NCBI GenBank assembly: GCA_964645005.1
Contig: CAZXYS010000063.1
Coordinates: 1 to 14,299 of the forward strand
Reading direction: 5' to 3'
DNA: 14,299 nt
Source: CAZXYS01 sp964645005
GTDB taxonomy: Bacteria > Bacteroidota > Ignavibacteria > Kapaibacteriales > UBA2268
Shown here piece by piece: positions 6,587-14,186 of the stretch. Below the pieces are notes generated by a model. It was not told the DNA's origin, ran no database searches, and worked only from the letters and a program-made list of their open reading frames with translations. The position numbers were made by a program, and so were the translations under genes. The number at the start of each line of letters is the position of its first letter. Position 1 is the stretch's first letter.

Positions 6587-7276
6587 CTAATTAATTTTGT
6601 CATTTACCTTATCAATCAATTTATTCAGTTGTTCTATGGTCATTGCATTTTCATCAAAGTCTCCTTGAGGTGTCGGAATAATTGGTTCAAATATGTTATA
6701 TAAAGTGTCGAGCAACTCCTGATATTTCTTCTCTTCTTTTTCAACAAAATAATCGTCTTTTGATTTTTTTAATGCCTCTTGATAGGTCATACTTTCTTCA
6801 TAGTCGGTTGACTTTAGTAAATAATATTGGATTGTTAGAAATCTGTCAAAACGGCTATTAGCCAAAGCAAAATAATCATTTCCCAAAGCTCCTGGATTAA
6901 TCCATACTATTGGATATTCACCATTTTTAAACTTCTTATCTGTGTAAAAAGCCCAGAATTCCGAGTCAACACCATTATTCATACCAAAAATAATAAAATC
7001 GTCATTTGGAATAATTGCATCATTGATGAATTCATTAGTGATTTGATTTATACTTGTCCAAAAATACTTTGATTTTTCTATAGGAAAAATTTCTAAGCTG
7101 TTCCCTATATCAATAATAAGACCATTAGAAATTTCTTTAACAAAGAATTCAAATGATTTCGGCAATTTCATAGAATTCAAATTTTTGTTTTTAGTATCAA
7201 ACTTAGTGATTCTCTTATCTTTAAAATCCAATTCGATTTCAAAATTACTGCCATAATTTTTTGATTTAACTCTCAT
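6587..7276 (-). CDS. SUKH (SMI1/KNR4)-domain protein, possible immunity protein
   Basis: The 229-residue cytosolic protein has no signal peptide. Residues 38-52 (LPKSFEFFVKEISNG) match the first helix and strand of the SUKH fold (L-P-x-S/D-Y/F...NG). FIIFGMNNGVDSEFWAFYTD (94-113) matches the central strands, and FDRFL (143-147) the closing helix of that superfamily. The C-terminal ~75 residues are Lys/Glu/Asp-rich and helical. SUKH proteins often neutralise secreted polymorphic or contact-dependent toxins, but many are orphans, and no toxin gene is in this window. The start has only a weak AAAGA site, with a short hydrophobic frame just upstream (7282-7377). The gene is more AT-rich than its neighbours, which fits a transferred immunity gene. 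The domain call is moderately sure; the immunity role is inference. Confidence 0.65.
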   Translation of the reverse strand: MRVKSKNYGSNFEIELDFKDKRITKFDTKNKNLNSMKLPKSFEFFVKEISNGLIIDIGNSLEIFPIEKSKYFWTSINQITNEFINDAIIPNDDFIIFGMNNGVDSEFWAFYTDKKFKNGEYPIVWINPGALGNDYFALANSRFDRFLTIQYYLLKSTDYEESMTYQEALKKSKDDYFVEKEEKKYQELLDTLYNIFEPIIPTPQGDFDENAMTIEQLNKLIDKVNDKIN

Positions 7277-7281
7277 TGTCT

Positions 7282-7377
7282 TTATATTTTTTTATTAAAA
7301 TTTGATTCTTCCATTTCATTAATACTTGAAGATAAAGTAAATACAATGAATATTATTAAAGTTGCTGTTTTAATCAG
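7282..7377 (-). other. Hydrophobic mini-frame upstream of the SUKH gene
   Basis: A minus-strand frame starting at CTG (7377) gives 31 residues with a signal-peptide-like core, IKTATLIIFIVFTLSSSI, and ends five bases before the SUKH ATG. A strong AAAGGAG lies upstream (7396-7390), but 12 bases from the CTG and with no good start codon in frame. It may be the signal peptide of a lost exported protein or coincidence in AT-rich DNA. Confidence 0.25.
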
Positions 7378-7469
7378 AATACAATAAATCTCCTTTCCCC
7401 TCCAATATATCCATTCCCCATCAAAATATCAACTTTATCTATCAATTTTATGAATTTCTTAGGCTATTG

Positions 7470-8684
7470 CTACCTCACGCAGATTACCTTCCCCTTATAG
7501 AGCTGCCCGCCTGCTACGAGATGATAAAAATATACACCGGGTTGAAGAGCATGTGAAGTATATGTTATGCTGTGCTTGCCTGCAGGCTGGTAACCTTTGT
7601 GAATATTCACTACTTTATCCCCGAGTGAATTGTAAAGTGATAATTCGACATTTTCGTATGATTGCAGATGGTAGCTGAAGGTTATTATGCTGGAAAATGG
7701 GTTTGGTGAGACAAGTATCTCGCCGTTGGAAAGCTTTTCTTCGGTGACTGAGACGGGTTCGATAACTTCTGCCAATGATGCCAGTGTGCCTATGCCGATC
7801 CTGGAGTTGTTGTGATAATATTCCATGTTAAAGTAATCGATCAAATCTGTCTTTTTGTGGTATTCCGTATTGAAATCTTCCGGGTCTTCGCCCATTTGCA
7901 TTGCTCCATATCCGAAAGCCCAGAATGAGGCATGGTCGCTGTTTAAACGTCCGCTTTTGTTAATGACAGCATCGTTGCCTATTTCATACATTGTATTAAT
8001 ATTATCAGCTTTTTCCACGAGTTCATCACTGTTTTCGATCTCGCTCGATGAAAGCACTACCTTTAGGTCTTTATTGCCATCAAATGCTATCATGTCCAAA
8101 TTTATCACCCCTTCAATTGCTTCGCCAAGAGTATCTGCAATTGATGCATAATATCTGCTGCCGTAGAGTCCTATTTCCTCGCAGTCCCAAAGGGCATATA
8201 TTATTGTATATTTGGTTTCGTACTGGGACAGGATCCTCGCAGCTTCCATGACAGCCGCGGTTCCGCTGGCGTTATCATCAGCGCCGGGTACTCTGTCACG
8301 CTCTTGTTCGTAAGTTATGGCATCGTAATGACCGCAGATCATATAGCTCTTTTCGGGGTATTCATTGCCTCTTTGGACAGCCAATACGTTATTTACATCA
8401 CGTAAAATGTCTGAGGTCTGGACATTGACTTCAAGGTCATATTCGGATAGTTTGTTGTAAATGTAATGCTCAGTTAATTTGTTATCTCCGTGGTAGAAAA
8501 TCCTTGAATATATCAGAGTATCAGTACCAATGTATGTAAAAGTTTCCTCTCCCGAAAGGACTTTGACTATTTTTGTAAGTGAATCAATGTTGACCCTGTT
8601 GATGATCTCGTTAACATAATCCTGCGCAGACAATGGCTGGTATAGTATTGCGAAGATAAATAAAGTAGTAAAAATTTTTTTCAA
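7470..8684 (-). CDS. Secreted M28-family metallopeptidase with T9SS sorting domain
   Basis: A zinc aminopeptidase-type enzyme exported through Sec and then the type IX system. Residues 1-20 (MKKIFTTLFIFAILYQPLSA) are a signal peptide. The M28 domain spans roughly 95-310. Its two-zinc ligands and general base are all visible: H119 in GHYDA, D136 in GADDNASG, E169-E170 in WDCEE, D197 in NLDMIAFD and H276 in YHKKTD. A linker leads to an ~80-residue Por/type A sorting domain, from ILVSPNPF (323-330) to the end, with LYNSLGDKV and LQPGVYFYHL as its typical motifs. The start is TTG, supported by a G-rich AGGGGG site 5-6 bases upstream and by the signal peptide. The native substrate is unknown. It is preceded by the OsmC terminator, so it is transcribed separately. 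Confidence 0.92.
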   Translation of the reverse strand: MKKIFTTLFIFAILYQPLSAQDYVNEIINRVNIDSLTKIVKVLSGEETFTYIGTDTLIYSRIFYHGDNKLTEHYIYNKLSEYDLEVNVQTSDILRDVNNVLAVQRGNEYPEKSYMICGHYDAITYEQERDRVPGADDNASGTAAVMEAARILSQYETKYTIIYALWDCEEIGLYGSRYYASIADTLGEAIEGVINLDMIAFDGNKDLKVVLSSSEIENSDELVEKADNINTMYEIGNDAVINKSGRLNSDHASFWAFGYGAMQMGEDPEDFNTEYHKKTDLIDYFNMEYYHNNSRIGIGTLASLAEVIEPVSVTEEKLSNGEILVSPNPFSSIITFSYHLQSYENVELSLYNSLGDKVVNIHKGYQPAGKHSITYTSHALQPGVYFYHLVAGGQLYKGKVICVR

Positions 8685-8748
8685 GGTTCCCCCTTTTATT
8701 GGAAAACAGACTCTAAGTTATTTATACTAATTTAACAAATTATTTCAA

Positions 8749-8783
8749 ATAAAAAAGCCTGCCAAAAACGGAGGCTTATTTAT
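8749..8783 (-). terminator. Rho-independent terminator of the OsmC-family gene
   Basis: ATAAAAAAGCCT (8749-8760) pairs with AGGCTTATTTAT (8772-8783), 12 bp with one mismatch, and CC/GG can extend the stem inward. On the minus strand the G/C core is followed by six Ts (8756 down to 8751). It starts about 30 bases past the OsmC stop and separates that gene from the peptidase gene. Confidence 0.75.
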
Positions 8784-8813
8784 CTTTGATATGAATCAGA
8801 CGGTATTGAATAT

Positions 8814-9224
8814 CTATGACGATGAAGTTTCCACAACTTTGGTCGTGGTCTCGACTTCAAAGGGGTTTTCAAGATATTTCTTGACAGCGCAGCTGTTTGC
8901 TGCTTTTACCAGGGCGTCATGGTATTTTTCAGGGAAATCTTCGGGTACGTTTATCTCAAGTTTTACTTTGCCGATGCGTTTATTCACTGTGTCATATTCT
9001 ATCTTCTGGTCGATCTCTATTCCTTCAGTTGGCAGGCTGCGTACCTGGCAGAATTTGTGTACGTACAGTCCGGCACAGGTTCCGATTGATGCGAGAAAAT
9101 ACTCAAACGGTTCGGGGGCTGAGCCGCCGCCGCCGGCTTTCTCATGTTGATCAGTTTCGATAGTGAATCTGCTTGTTTCCGCATTTACTTTCATATTGCC
9201 TGCAAATTTGATTTTCATTGCCAT
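8814..9224 (-). CDS. OsmC/Ohr-family protein (thiol peroxidase-like)
   Basis: Family members reduce organic hydroperoxides with two reactive cysteines; some members have unknown roles. The 136-residue product carries the conserved start of the core helix, APEPFEYFLASIGTC (36-50), with C50 as the likely peroxidatic cysteine. NSCAVKKYLENP holds the second, C112, 62 residues later, the usual spacing. An extra C59 is present. The Gly-rich GGGGSAPEP loop is typical of the YhfA-like branch rather than Ohr. The ATG is well set by GGAGG 5 bases upstream; the second Met (codon 3) is less likely. It is divergent from mltG and has its own terminator at 8749-8783. The peroxidase role is inferred from the family. 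Confidence 0.88.
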   Translation of the reverse strand: MAMKIKFAGNMKVNAETSRFTIETDQHEKAGGGGSAPEPFEYFLASIGTCAGLYVHKFCQVRSLPTEGIEIDQKIEYDTVNKRIGKVKLEINVPEDFPEKYHDALVKAANSCAVKKYLENPFEVETTTKVVETSSS

Positions 9225-9339
9225 AATTCCTCCGATATTATTATTTTAGCAAATTCGTTTATAATTAATTGAAATTGACTTTTATCCGTATTGTCAATAT
9301 TATTAAAATATCAGTAAATATTACTATATGGCAATATAG

Positions 9340-9384
9340 ATGAAAAAATTGACAGATTATTGGATAAGACTTGGAAAAAAATGA
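9340..9384 (+). other. Short leader frame overlapping the mltG start
   Basis: ATG at 9340 opens a 14-codon frame (MKKLTDYWIRLGKK) whose TGA overlaps the probable mltG ATG at 9381 as ATGA, an arrangement that can couple translation. No ribosome site precedes it and its length is easily reached by chance, so it is noted only as a candidate. Confidence 0.2.
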
Positions 9385-10394
9385 GAATTTTTATAGGTCT
9401 GGTAATAGTTTTAGTATTGATCGCTGCTGGCGGCTATTTTTACGTAAAAACAACTTTATTCAAGGAAATACCGCACAGCTCGGTTGTGGAAGTGAAGATC
9501 CCCAACAAAGCATCTATTGAAGGTGCTATTAATATAATGAATTCAAGATCGATGCTGAAGCCGGACTGGCTGTTTCTGTTTGCTGCAAAATATTACGCAA
9601 AATATGAGAACGGTACTCTCTATGCCGGCAGCTATGCATTCAAACCGGGAATGACCAACTGGGAAGTGCTGAAATCAATTTTCACCGGGGATAATCTTAA
9701 TGTTGTGAATGTCACTATTCCCGAAGGTATCTCTTATCGCAGCATAGCAGAAATTTTTCATGAAAAAGCCAATATTGACGAGGATTATTTCCTTTACCTG
9801 TGCACTTCGGATTCTATGCTGGACGCGCGCGGGATAAATGCAAATACGGTAGAGGGTTATTTGATGCCGGATACTTATACTGTTTTTAAGAGCCAGGACG
9901 CCGATGAAGTGATAGATAAGCTGCTCAATACCTCGGAGAAGATGTGGGATTCTACTGCTTATGCAAAAGCGGATTTTCTGGGCTTCACCAGGCATGAAAC
10001 ACTTACACTGGCATCAATGATAGAAGCTGAAACACCCGTTGATGAGGAGAAAAGAAAAATAAGCGGGGTCTATCACAACAGGCTTGAAGTTAATATGTTG
10101 CTGCAAGCGGATCCGACTGTTCAATTTGCAATAGGAAGCAAGCGGAGACTCACTTATGATGATCTGAAATCGAATAATCCCTATAACACATATAAGTTCA
10201 AAGGGCTGCCGCCAGGACCTATAAATAATCCTGGCAGAGAGTCGATCCGCGCCGCTTTAAATCCTGAAGATCATAAATACTACTATTTCGTGGCTGTAGG
10301 CGATGGCAGCGGCGAACATAATTTTGCCCGTAATCTTGAGCAGCATAATCATTACAAAGCTCAATTCAGGAGGAATGTTCGGAATAATCGCTGA
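9381..10394 (+). CDS. mltG: Endolytic peptidoglycan transglycosylase MltG
   Basis: Cuts nascent glycan strands within the chain at the inner membrane and so sets strand length, working beside the penicillin-binding proteins. From the ATG at 9381 the product has 337 residues. It has an N-terminal anchor (residues ~2-22) and then a YceG/MltG domain facing the periplasm. The catalytic glutamate is E215 in LASMIEAET, with the family signatures EGYLMPDTY (158-166), LQADPTVQFAIG (241-252), GLPPGPINNPGRESIRAAL (275-293) and a closing FARNLEQHN-type motif. A TTG 21 bases upstream (9360) is in frame, but GGAAAAAA before the ATG and the position of the anchor favour 9381. Length and motifs are normal. 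The gene is divergent from the OsmC gene and convergent with the ABM-like gene, only 48 bases away. Confidence 0.95.
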   Translation: MRIFIGLVIVLVLIAAGGYFYVKTTLFKEIPHSSVVEVKIPNKASIEGAINIMNSRSMLKPDWLFLFAAKYYAKYENGTLYAGSYAFKPGMTNWEVLKSIFTGDNLNVVNVTIPEGISYRSIAEIFHEKANIDEDYFLYLCTSDSMLDARGINANTVEGYLMPDTYTVFKSQDADEVIDKLLNTSEKMWDSTAYAKADFLGFTRHETLTLASMIEAETPVDEEKRKISGVYHNRLEVNMLLQADPTVQFAIGSKRRLTYDDLKSNNPYNTYKFKGLPPGPINNPGRESIRAALNPEDHKYYYFVAVGDGSGEHNFARNLEQHNHYKAQFRRNVRNNR

Positions 10395-10442
10395 TGAATC
10401 TACTCAGAACCAGGGTATATTGGGCGTTTGTTATTGAATAAT

Positions 10443-10736
10443 TTATTTTTCCTTTGGTTCAACAATCTCGAATAACTCCTGTTCGGGTTCTTCTTTTAAA
10501 AGACCTTCCAATGCATCCAGTAATTTTGGATAATTATCATCGAATGATTCATCAGCATAATCTTTTGATGCCCATAATATAAAAGCGCCGTATTTTGCAT
10601 TTTTATCATCGGCAAAATAATGAATTCCTCTGAAACCTTGCCTGATTCTTATCGAGGGGACTAATTTTCCTGAAATTTGCTCCATTTTAGGTCTATCGGG
10701 TGACTTCAATTTAAAAGTAATTAAACGTGCAAACAT
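10443..10736 (-). CDS. Small ABM-like (dimeric alpha-beta barrel) protein
   Basis: The 97-residue protein looks like the ferredoxin-like dimeric barrel fold of the antibiotic biosynthesis monooxygenase group. It begins with MFARLITFKL (strand 1). The middle has QGFRGIHYFADDKNAKYGA then FILWASKDYADES, typical of a beta-hairpin followed by the helix that carries W-x-S. The end is an acidic helix (LLDALEGLLKEEPEQELFEI). Members include heme-degrading and quinone oxygenases as well as many proteins without known activity, and no decisive catalytic residue can be named. The frame opens 15 codons further upstream (10781), but AGGAG eight bases before the ATG at 10736 and strand 1 starting directly after it fix the shorter start. 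It ends 48 bases from mltG, convergently. Confidence 0.75.
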   Translation of the reverse strand: MFARLITFKLKSPDRPKMEQISGKLVPSIRIRQGFRGIHYFADDKNAKYGAFILWASKDYADESFDDNYPKLLDALEGLLKEEPEQELFEIVEPKEK

Positions 10737-10868
10737 AGTTAACTCTCCTGATTCTATCCGAAAAAAGCCGGGATTAGACATAATTTAAAAAAAAAGACTT
10801 GAAATTAGTCGTTATTATTATTTTAAGATAATAAAAATTTTTAGAAAACCAAAAAATCAGCTTTTTTC

Positions 10869-10898
10869 TTGAAATTCATTCGCCGGTGTGTTAATTTG
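10869..10898 (+). promoter_or_regulatory. Candidate promoter of the MEMO-family gene
   Basis: TTAATTTG at 10891-10898 matches the TAnnTTTG -7 box at seven of eight places. TTG at 10869-10871 lies 19 bases upstream, the usual spacing for the -33 element. The gene starts 31 bases downstream with a GGAAGG ribosome site (10919-10924). Confidence 0.35.
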
Positions 10899-10929
10899 TG
10901 ATATGTAACAAAATTTTTGGAAGGAAAAA

Positions 10930-12036
10930 ATGAAAAATAATAAAAAAATTAAATATCAATTATTGACAATCTTAATATTAACTTTTTTTATTATTATTGA
11001 ATGTCCTGCATTAAATAATAAGATAAGGCAATTTGTAGATACGGTTGGTTTCGCACATAAAGCCTATCAAATTGATTCGGTCATGTCGAGAATACAGCGC
11101 TTGCAGAGAGAACAGATATTTAAAGCTCATGATGATGCTAATATCGCACCTAATACCAAATGGAAAACCGTTATATCTCCTCATGATGACTATTCTTATG
11201 TTGGTTATTTGTATCCTGCGGTACTGTCGAATATCAAGGCTAAAACAATCATTCTAATAGGTGTGGCTCATAAAGCACGTCAATTTGGGCTCCGGGATCA
11301 GTTGATTTTCGAGAGCTTCGAAAAATGGGATGCACCTTATGGACCGATTGCTATTTCACCCCTGAGAGAAAATATAAAAAAAGCTCTACCCGGAAACACA
11401 TATCAAGTCAATGATTCCATGCACGCGGCAGAGCATTCACTTGAGGCGCTCCTACCCTTTCTTCAATATTATAACCAAGAAATTGAGATAGTTCCCATTC
11501 TCGTTCCGTATATGAAATATCAGCGTATGCAGGAAATAGCCAAACCTCTGGCTGACGCAATAGGCGGGTATGCAAAGCAAAATAATTGGGAATGGGGAAA
11601 GGATTTCGCAATTGTCATTTCAAATGATGCGGTTCATTATGGTGACGAAGGCTGGGGAGATAAGGATTTTGCTTACTATGGAGCCGATAGCACTGGCTAT
11701 AAGAGGGCTGTTTCGCATGAGTATGAAATTATCAATGAATGCCTGGTAGAAACCATCAACAATCAAAAGATTGTACAATTCACCAACTATACAATTGATC
11801 AGGATGATTACAAGGAATACAAATGGACCTGGTGCGGCAGATATTCAGTTCCTTTCGGATTGTTTACTTCACTCGAACTTCAAAAGTTAATGAATGAATA
11901 TCTGTACGGAACTCTGATTGATTATTCCACAAGCATTGCCAATAAGCCAATCCCTGTGGATGATATAGATATGGGGGTTACGGCGCCTGCCAATATTCAT
12001 CATTGGGTTGGTTATGTTGCAATTGGTTATCAGTAA
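10930..12036 (+). CDS. Exported MEMO-family protein (AmmeMemoRadiSam protein B-like)
   Basis: The 368-residue protein is a member of the MEMO1 family, related to extradiol dioxygenases. Human MEMO1 binds iron through two histidines and a cysteine, and the matching residues are visible: H85 in SPHDDYSYVG (83-92), H114 in LIGVAHKAR and C302 in WCGRYS. Other marks are EHSLEALLPFLQYY (168-181) and SNDAVHYGD (231-239). The family usually reads PHAGY where this one has PHDDY. Unlike the common cytosolic bacterial forms it starts with a basic stretch and a hydrophobic segment (MKNNKKIKYQLLTILILTFF...), so it is probably exported or anchored. The usual partners (AMMECR1-like protein, AmrS radical SAM) are not here; the radical SAM gene 1 kb downstream is of another family. 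An MBL pseudogene follows 13 bases after its stop. The biochemical role is unknown. Confidence 0.85.
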   Translation: MKNNKKIKYQLLTILILTFFIIIECPALNNKIRQFVDTVGFAHKAYQIDSVMSRIQRLQREQIFKAHDDANIAPNTKWKTVISPHDDYSYVGYLYPAVLSNIKAKTIILIGVAHKARQFGLRDQLIFESFEKWDAPYGPIAISPLRENIKKALPGNTYQVNDSMHAAEHSLEALLPFLQYYNQEIEIVPILVPYMKYQRMQEIAKPLADAIGGYAKQNNWEWGKDFAIVISNDAVHYGDEGWGDKDFAYYGADSTGYKRAVSHEYEIINECLVETINNQKIVQFTNYTIDQDDYKEYKWTWCGRYSVPFGLFTSLELQKLMNEYLYGTLIDYSTSIANKPIPVDDIDMGVTAPANIHHWVGYVAIGYQ

Positions 12037-12049
12037 GGAGAAATATCAC

Positions 12050-12380
12050 ATGAAGAAGATTATTACAATACTATTTATGATTTTTTCTTATTCTCATGAA
12101 AAAATGAGGAAGGAGAAACAAAGTCATCTATGGGAAATGAGAAAAATATGAAACCGGATAATCCTTATATATTAGTTCCGGGTATTGCACAGGAGGGCAG
12201 CTGTCCACAGTCCGGATGCACGCGCGAGTGCTGCCGGCGAGCGTGGAAAAATCAATAGTACATTTTATACATTTCAATCATACGAATCCTGTGCTGGATA
12301 CAAATAGTGGAGCTTTTCACGAGGTAAGATCAAAGGGATTTAATATCGCGGAAGAGATGGGCAAGTACATTTTGGACTAA
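12050..12380 (+). pseudogene. Wrecked PqqB-like metallo-beta-lactamase-fold gene
   Basis: Three pieces of one exported MBL-fold protein can be read in three different frames. Frame one starts at ATG 12050 after AAGGAG (12035-12040) and gives a cut-off signal peptide, MKKIITILFMIFSYS, ending at TGA near 12149. Frame two from 12148 gives NPYILVPGIAQEGSCPQSG then CTRECCRRAW, the N-terminal start of PqqB-like hydrolases, and stops at TAG 12256-12258. Frame three ends at TAA 12378-12380 and holds VHFIHFNHTNPVL then GFNIAEEM, the C-terminal end of the same family, with HFNHTNP matching the PqqB-type H-x-N-x-TNP motif. The middle, roughly 200 residues with the HxHxDH zinc site, is gone. The lesions are a frameshift and a large internal deletion. 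Its place 13 bases after the MEMO gene suggests the two were co-transcribed. Confidence 0.75.
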
Positions 12381-12817
12381 CTTAATCCATCTCTCAACAT
12401 AACTTCCCTGAGCTTGAAGAATTGCTTCCTTGCATTCCAGTTGAAAAATACTTTCAAGAATGGCTGCAGTAAATTATATATCCCCCGTGCTTTGAATTTT
12501 CTGATCATTTTGATCTTGGTGCCTCCGTGCTTTCCGTAAAAGACATAGTACCCGTCAAAGTTGCCGTATCCGTGAGTGCCATGCCACATTATCTTTTTGC
12601 CGGGGATGGTCCTAAGCTCCAATTCACCGGATACTACTTTGATACCGCTGTTGGAAGTAAATTTGTAGCGGGCGTGATTATTTCCGTTCACTTCGGACAC
12701 ACGCTGAACTTTGAGCTTAGAGTCACGCCACAGGGGGTCGTTTTCCGCATTTGAAAGAAATTCGAAAACTTCATTTAACGGACGGTGGATATAGACTTCT
12801 GCTTGTGATTTAATCAT
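12377..12817 (-). CDS. SRPBCC-family (polyketide cyclase/START-like) protein
   Basis: The 146-residue cytosolic protein has the layout of the SRPBCC helix-grip fold. A first strand and short helix (KSQAEVYIHRPLNEVFEFLS, residues 3-22) are followed by NAENDPLWRDS, the common family stretch with a conserved Trp. Antiparallel strands follow, with GELELRTIPGKKIMWHGTHG in the middle, and a long C-terminal helix (LLQPFLKVFFNWNARKQFFK) closes the hydrophobic pocket. Members bind lipids, polyketides or other small hydrophobic ligands. None of the visible residues points to a specific ligand or to an enzyme. The ATG at 12817 has no good ribosome site. Its stop overlaps that of the MBL pseudogene on the other strand (12377-12380), so the deletion brought the two ends close or they always met. 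Confidence 0.8.
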   Translation of the reverse strand: MIKSQAEVYIHRPLNEVFEFLSNAENDPLWRDSKLKVQRVSEVNGNNHARYKFTSNSGIKVVSGELELRTIPGKKIMWHGTHGYGNFDGYYVFYGKHGGTKIKMIRKFKARGIYNLLQPFLKVFFNWNARKQFFKLREVMLRDGLS

Positions 12818-13111
12818 ATTACTGACCCTGAATTTAGATTTGTAGAATATTTGATCTACCGAAAATGAAGTTATGTGGAATGCAAATGTAAAAAATAAAT
12901 ATAATTAAAACAAGGGGTTAATAAGTTTTCCAAAATAGCACAGCAAAATTAAGCAATTTTAATTTTAATTTAATTTAATTTTAGTAATAAAGTAATTTTC
13001 TGATGCTGTAAAAGTACCCACTGATTACAAAAATTCCATTACTATTGTAAATTATTTGAAAATTAATTATAATTTAAAAAAATATTCATCCAAATATCAG
13101 GGAGAAATATC
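12818..13111. other. 294-bp AT-rich divergent spacer with TTTAA repeats
   Basis: It must hold the promoters for the SRPBCC gene (minus) and the radical SAM gene (plus). Around 12955-12983 the sequence is built from short TTTAA/TTTTAA units (about five in a row), low-complexity DNA that is probably flexible or easily melted. No exact TAnnTTTG box, riboswitch-like conserved segment or coding frame was found. Confidence 0.5.
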
Positions 13112-14056
13112 ATGCCCGTATTCGGTCCTGTTCCATCGCGAAGATTAGGCAGAAGCCTCGGGATTAACAATATTAAAGAGGTTCACTGCACACAATCATG
13201 CATATATTGCCAGTTAGGCTTACATAAAAAGGTGCATACTGACCGTACGGAATTTTATTCACCGGAGCATCTTTTAAACGAAACCAAATCTAAAATGACC
13301 TCGCTCACAGAAAATGGTGAATCCGTAGATTATATAACTTTTGTTGCCGACGGCGAACCTACTCTTGATAAGAATCTGAGTAAAATTATAGTATTGTTGA
13401 AGTCGCTCGGAAAGAAAATTGCAGTTATCAGCAACGGGACTTTGATCACAGATGAAAATGTCTTTAAGACTCTTTTGAAAGCCAATTGGGTATCTTTCAA
13501 AGTTGATTCGGTCATTGATAACATCCGAAAAAATATCAATAAACCGATGGGGAATCTTTATCTCGATGAGATACTTAAAGGATTAGCCGAGTTTCGCCTT
13601 GCATACACCGGATATATGACAACTGAGACAATGCTGGTTAAGGGAGTTAACGACATGGATGAAAATCTGGAGGCTGTATCACATTTCCTGCAATTCCTTA
13701 AACCTGACAAAGCCTACATTTCGATCCCAACACGTCCTCCGGCTCATGATTGGGTGGAAGCCCCCGACGAAGAAACCATAAGCAAATGGCATAAAGTATT
13801 TGAAGAAAGGGGCGTCCCCGTTGAACTTTTAATTTGCTCCGAGGGCATGGAATTTTCGATTGGAGATGATTTTGAAAAAGACTTGCTTGACATAACATCC
13901 GTACACCCAATAAGAGAAAGTGCGCTTGACGAATTATTAAAAAGAAGGAATAAGAGCTGGGATATAGTTGAAAAATTGATCGAAAAAGATCAGATAAAAA
14001 AAGTAAGCTATGGCGATGATACTTTCTATATCAAAAAATTGGATATACCTTCTTGA
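13112..14056 (+). CDS. Radical SAM protein of the COG0731 type
   Basis: The 314-residue protein opens with VFGPVPSRRLGRSLGIN and then C26, C30 and C33 in CTQSCIYCQLG. This CX3CX2C cluster binds the [4Fe-4S] that splits S-adenosylmethionine. ADGEPTLDKN (79-88) is the SAM-contacting GEPTL motif after the second strand. Further barrel strands follow, e.g. KIAVISNGT (102-110) and TTETMLVKGVND (170-181). From about residue 255 a small helical domain with a charged hairpin end resembles a winged helix. The N-terminus is typical of the COG0731 Fe-S oxidoreductase group, relatives of the wybutosine enzyme TYW1; bacterial members have no settled function. The ATG is preceded by AGGGAG at a good distance. 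It is not the PflA-like AmrS that pairs with MEMO proteins, so a link to the gene at 10930 is not supported. Confidence 0.88.
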   Translation: MPVFGPVPSRRLGRSLGINNIKEVHCTQSCIYCQLGLHKKVHTDRTEFYSPEHLLNETKSKMTSLTENGESVDYITFVADGEPTLDKNLSKIIVLLKSLGKKIAVISNGTLITDENVFKTLLKANWVSFKVDSVIDNIRKNINKPMGNLYLDEILKGLAEFRLAYTGYMTTETMLVKGVNDMDENLEAVSHFLQFLKPDKAYISIPTRPPAHDWVEAPDEETISKWHKVFEERGVPVELLICSEGMEFSIGDDFEKDLLDITSVHPIRESALDELLKRRNKSWDIVEKLIEKDQIKKVSYGDDTFYIKKLDIPS

Positions 14057-14074
14057 AGCAAACATCATTTTAAA

Positions 14075-14088
14075 AAGGATTAATCCTT
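14075..14088. repeat. 14-bp perfect palindrome past the radical SAM gene
   Basis: AAGGATTAATCCTT reads the same on both strands and lies 19 bases after the radical SAM stop. With no loop and no T-run it is more like a protein-binding site than a terminator, but chance is possible. Confidence 0.25.
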
Positions 14089-14123
14089 AATAAATAAGTT
14101 GAATTGTAACTTCTTCCCTCTTA

Positions 14124-14150
14124 ATAATGTTCTATAAGTAAGAACATTAT
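14124..14150. terminator. 10-bp hairpin downstream of the radical SAM gene
   Basis: ATAATGTTCT (14124-14133) and AGAACATTAT (14141-14150) form a perfect stem with a 7-nt loop about 70 bases past the stop codon. No U-tract follows on either strand, so it may end or protect the transcript without being a classical intrinsic terminator. Confidence 0.35.
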
Positions 14151-14186
14151 CAAAGAAATATTGCAGTATTTTATTATAGATAAGCC

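Noticed and set aside
12050..12150. Small secreted peptide gene after the MEMO gene
   Set aside because: It has a signal-peptide start and ribosome site, but the pieces after it match both ends of one MBL-fold family, so it is the front of a pseudogene.
12955..12983. CRISPR-like or iteron array
   Set aside because: The TTTAA units are only 5-7 bases long with no spacers and represent simple AT-rich low-complexity sequence.
13112..14056. Radical SAM gene as the AmrS partner of the MEMO protein
   Set aside because: Its N-terminus (FGPVPSRRLG) and cluster setting are COG0731-type, not the PflA-like type of AmrS, and the gene is separated by an opposite-strand gene.
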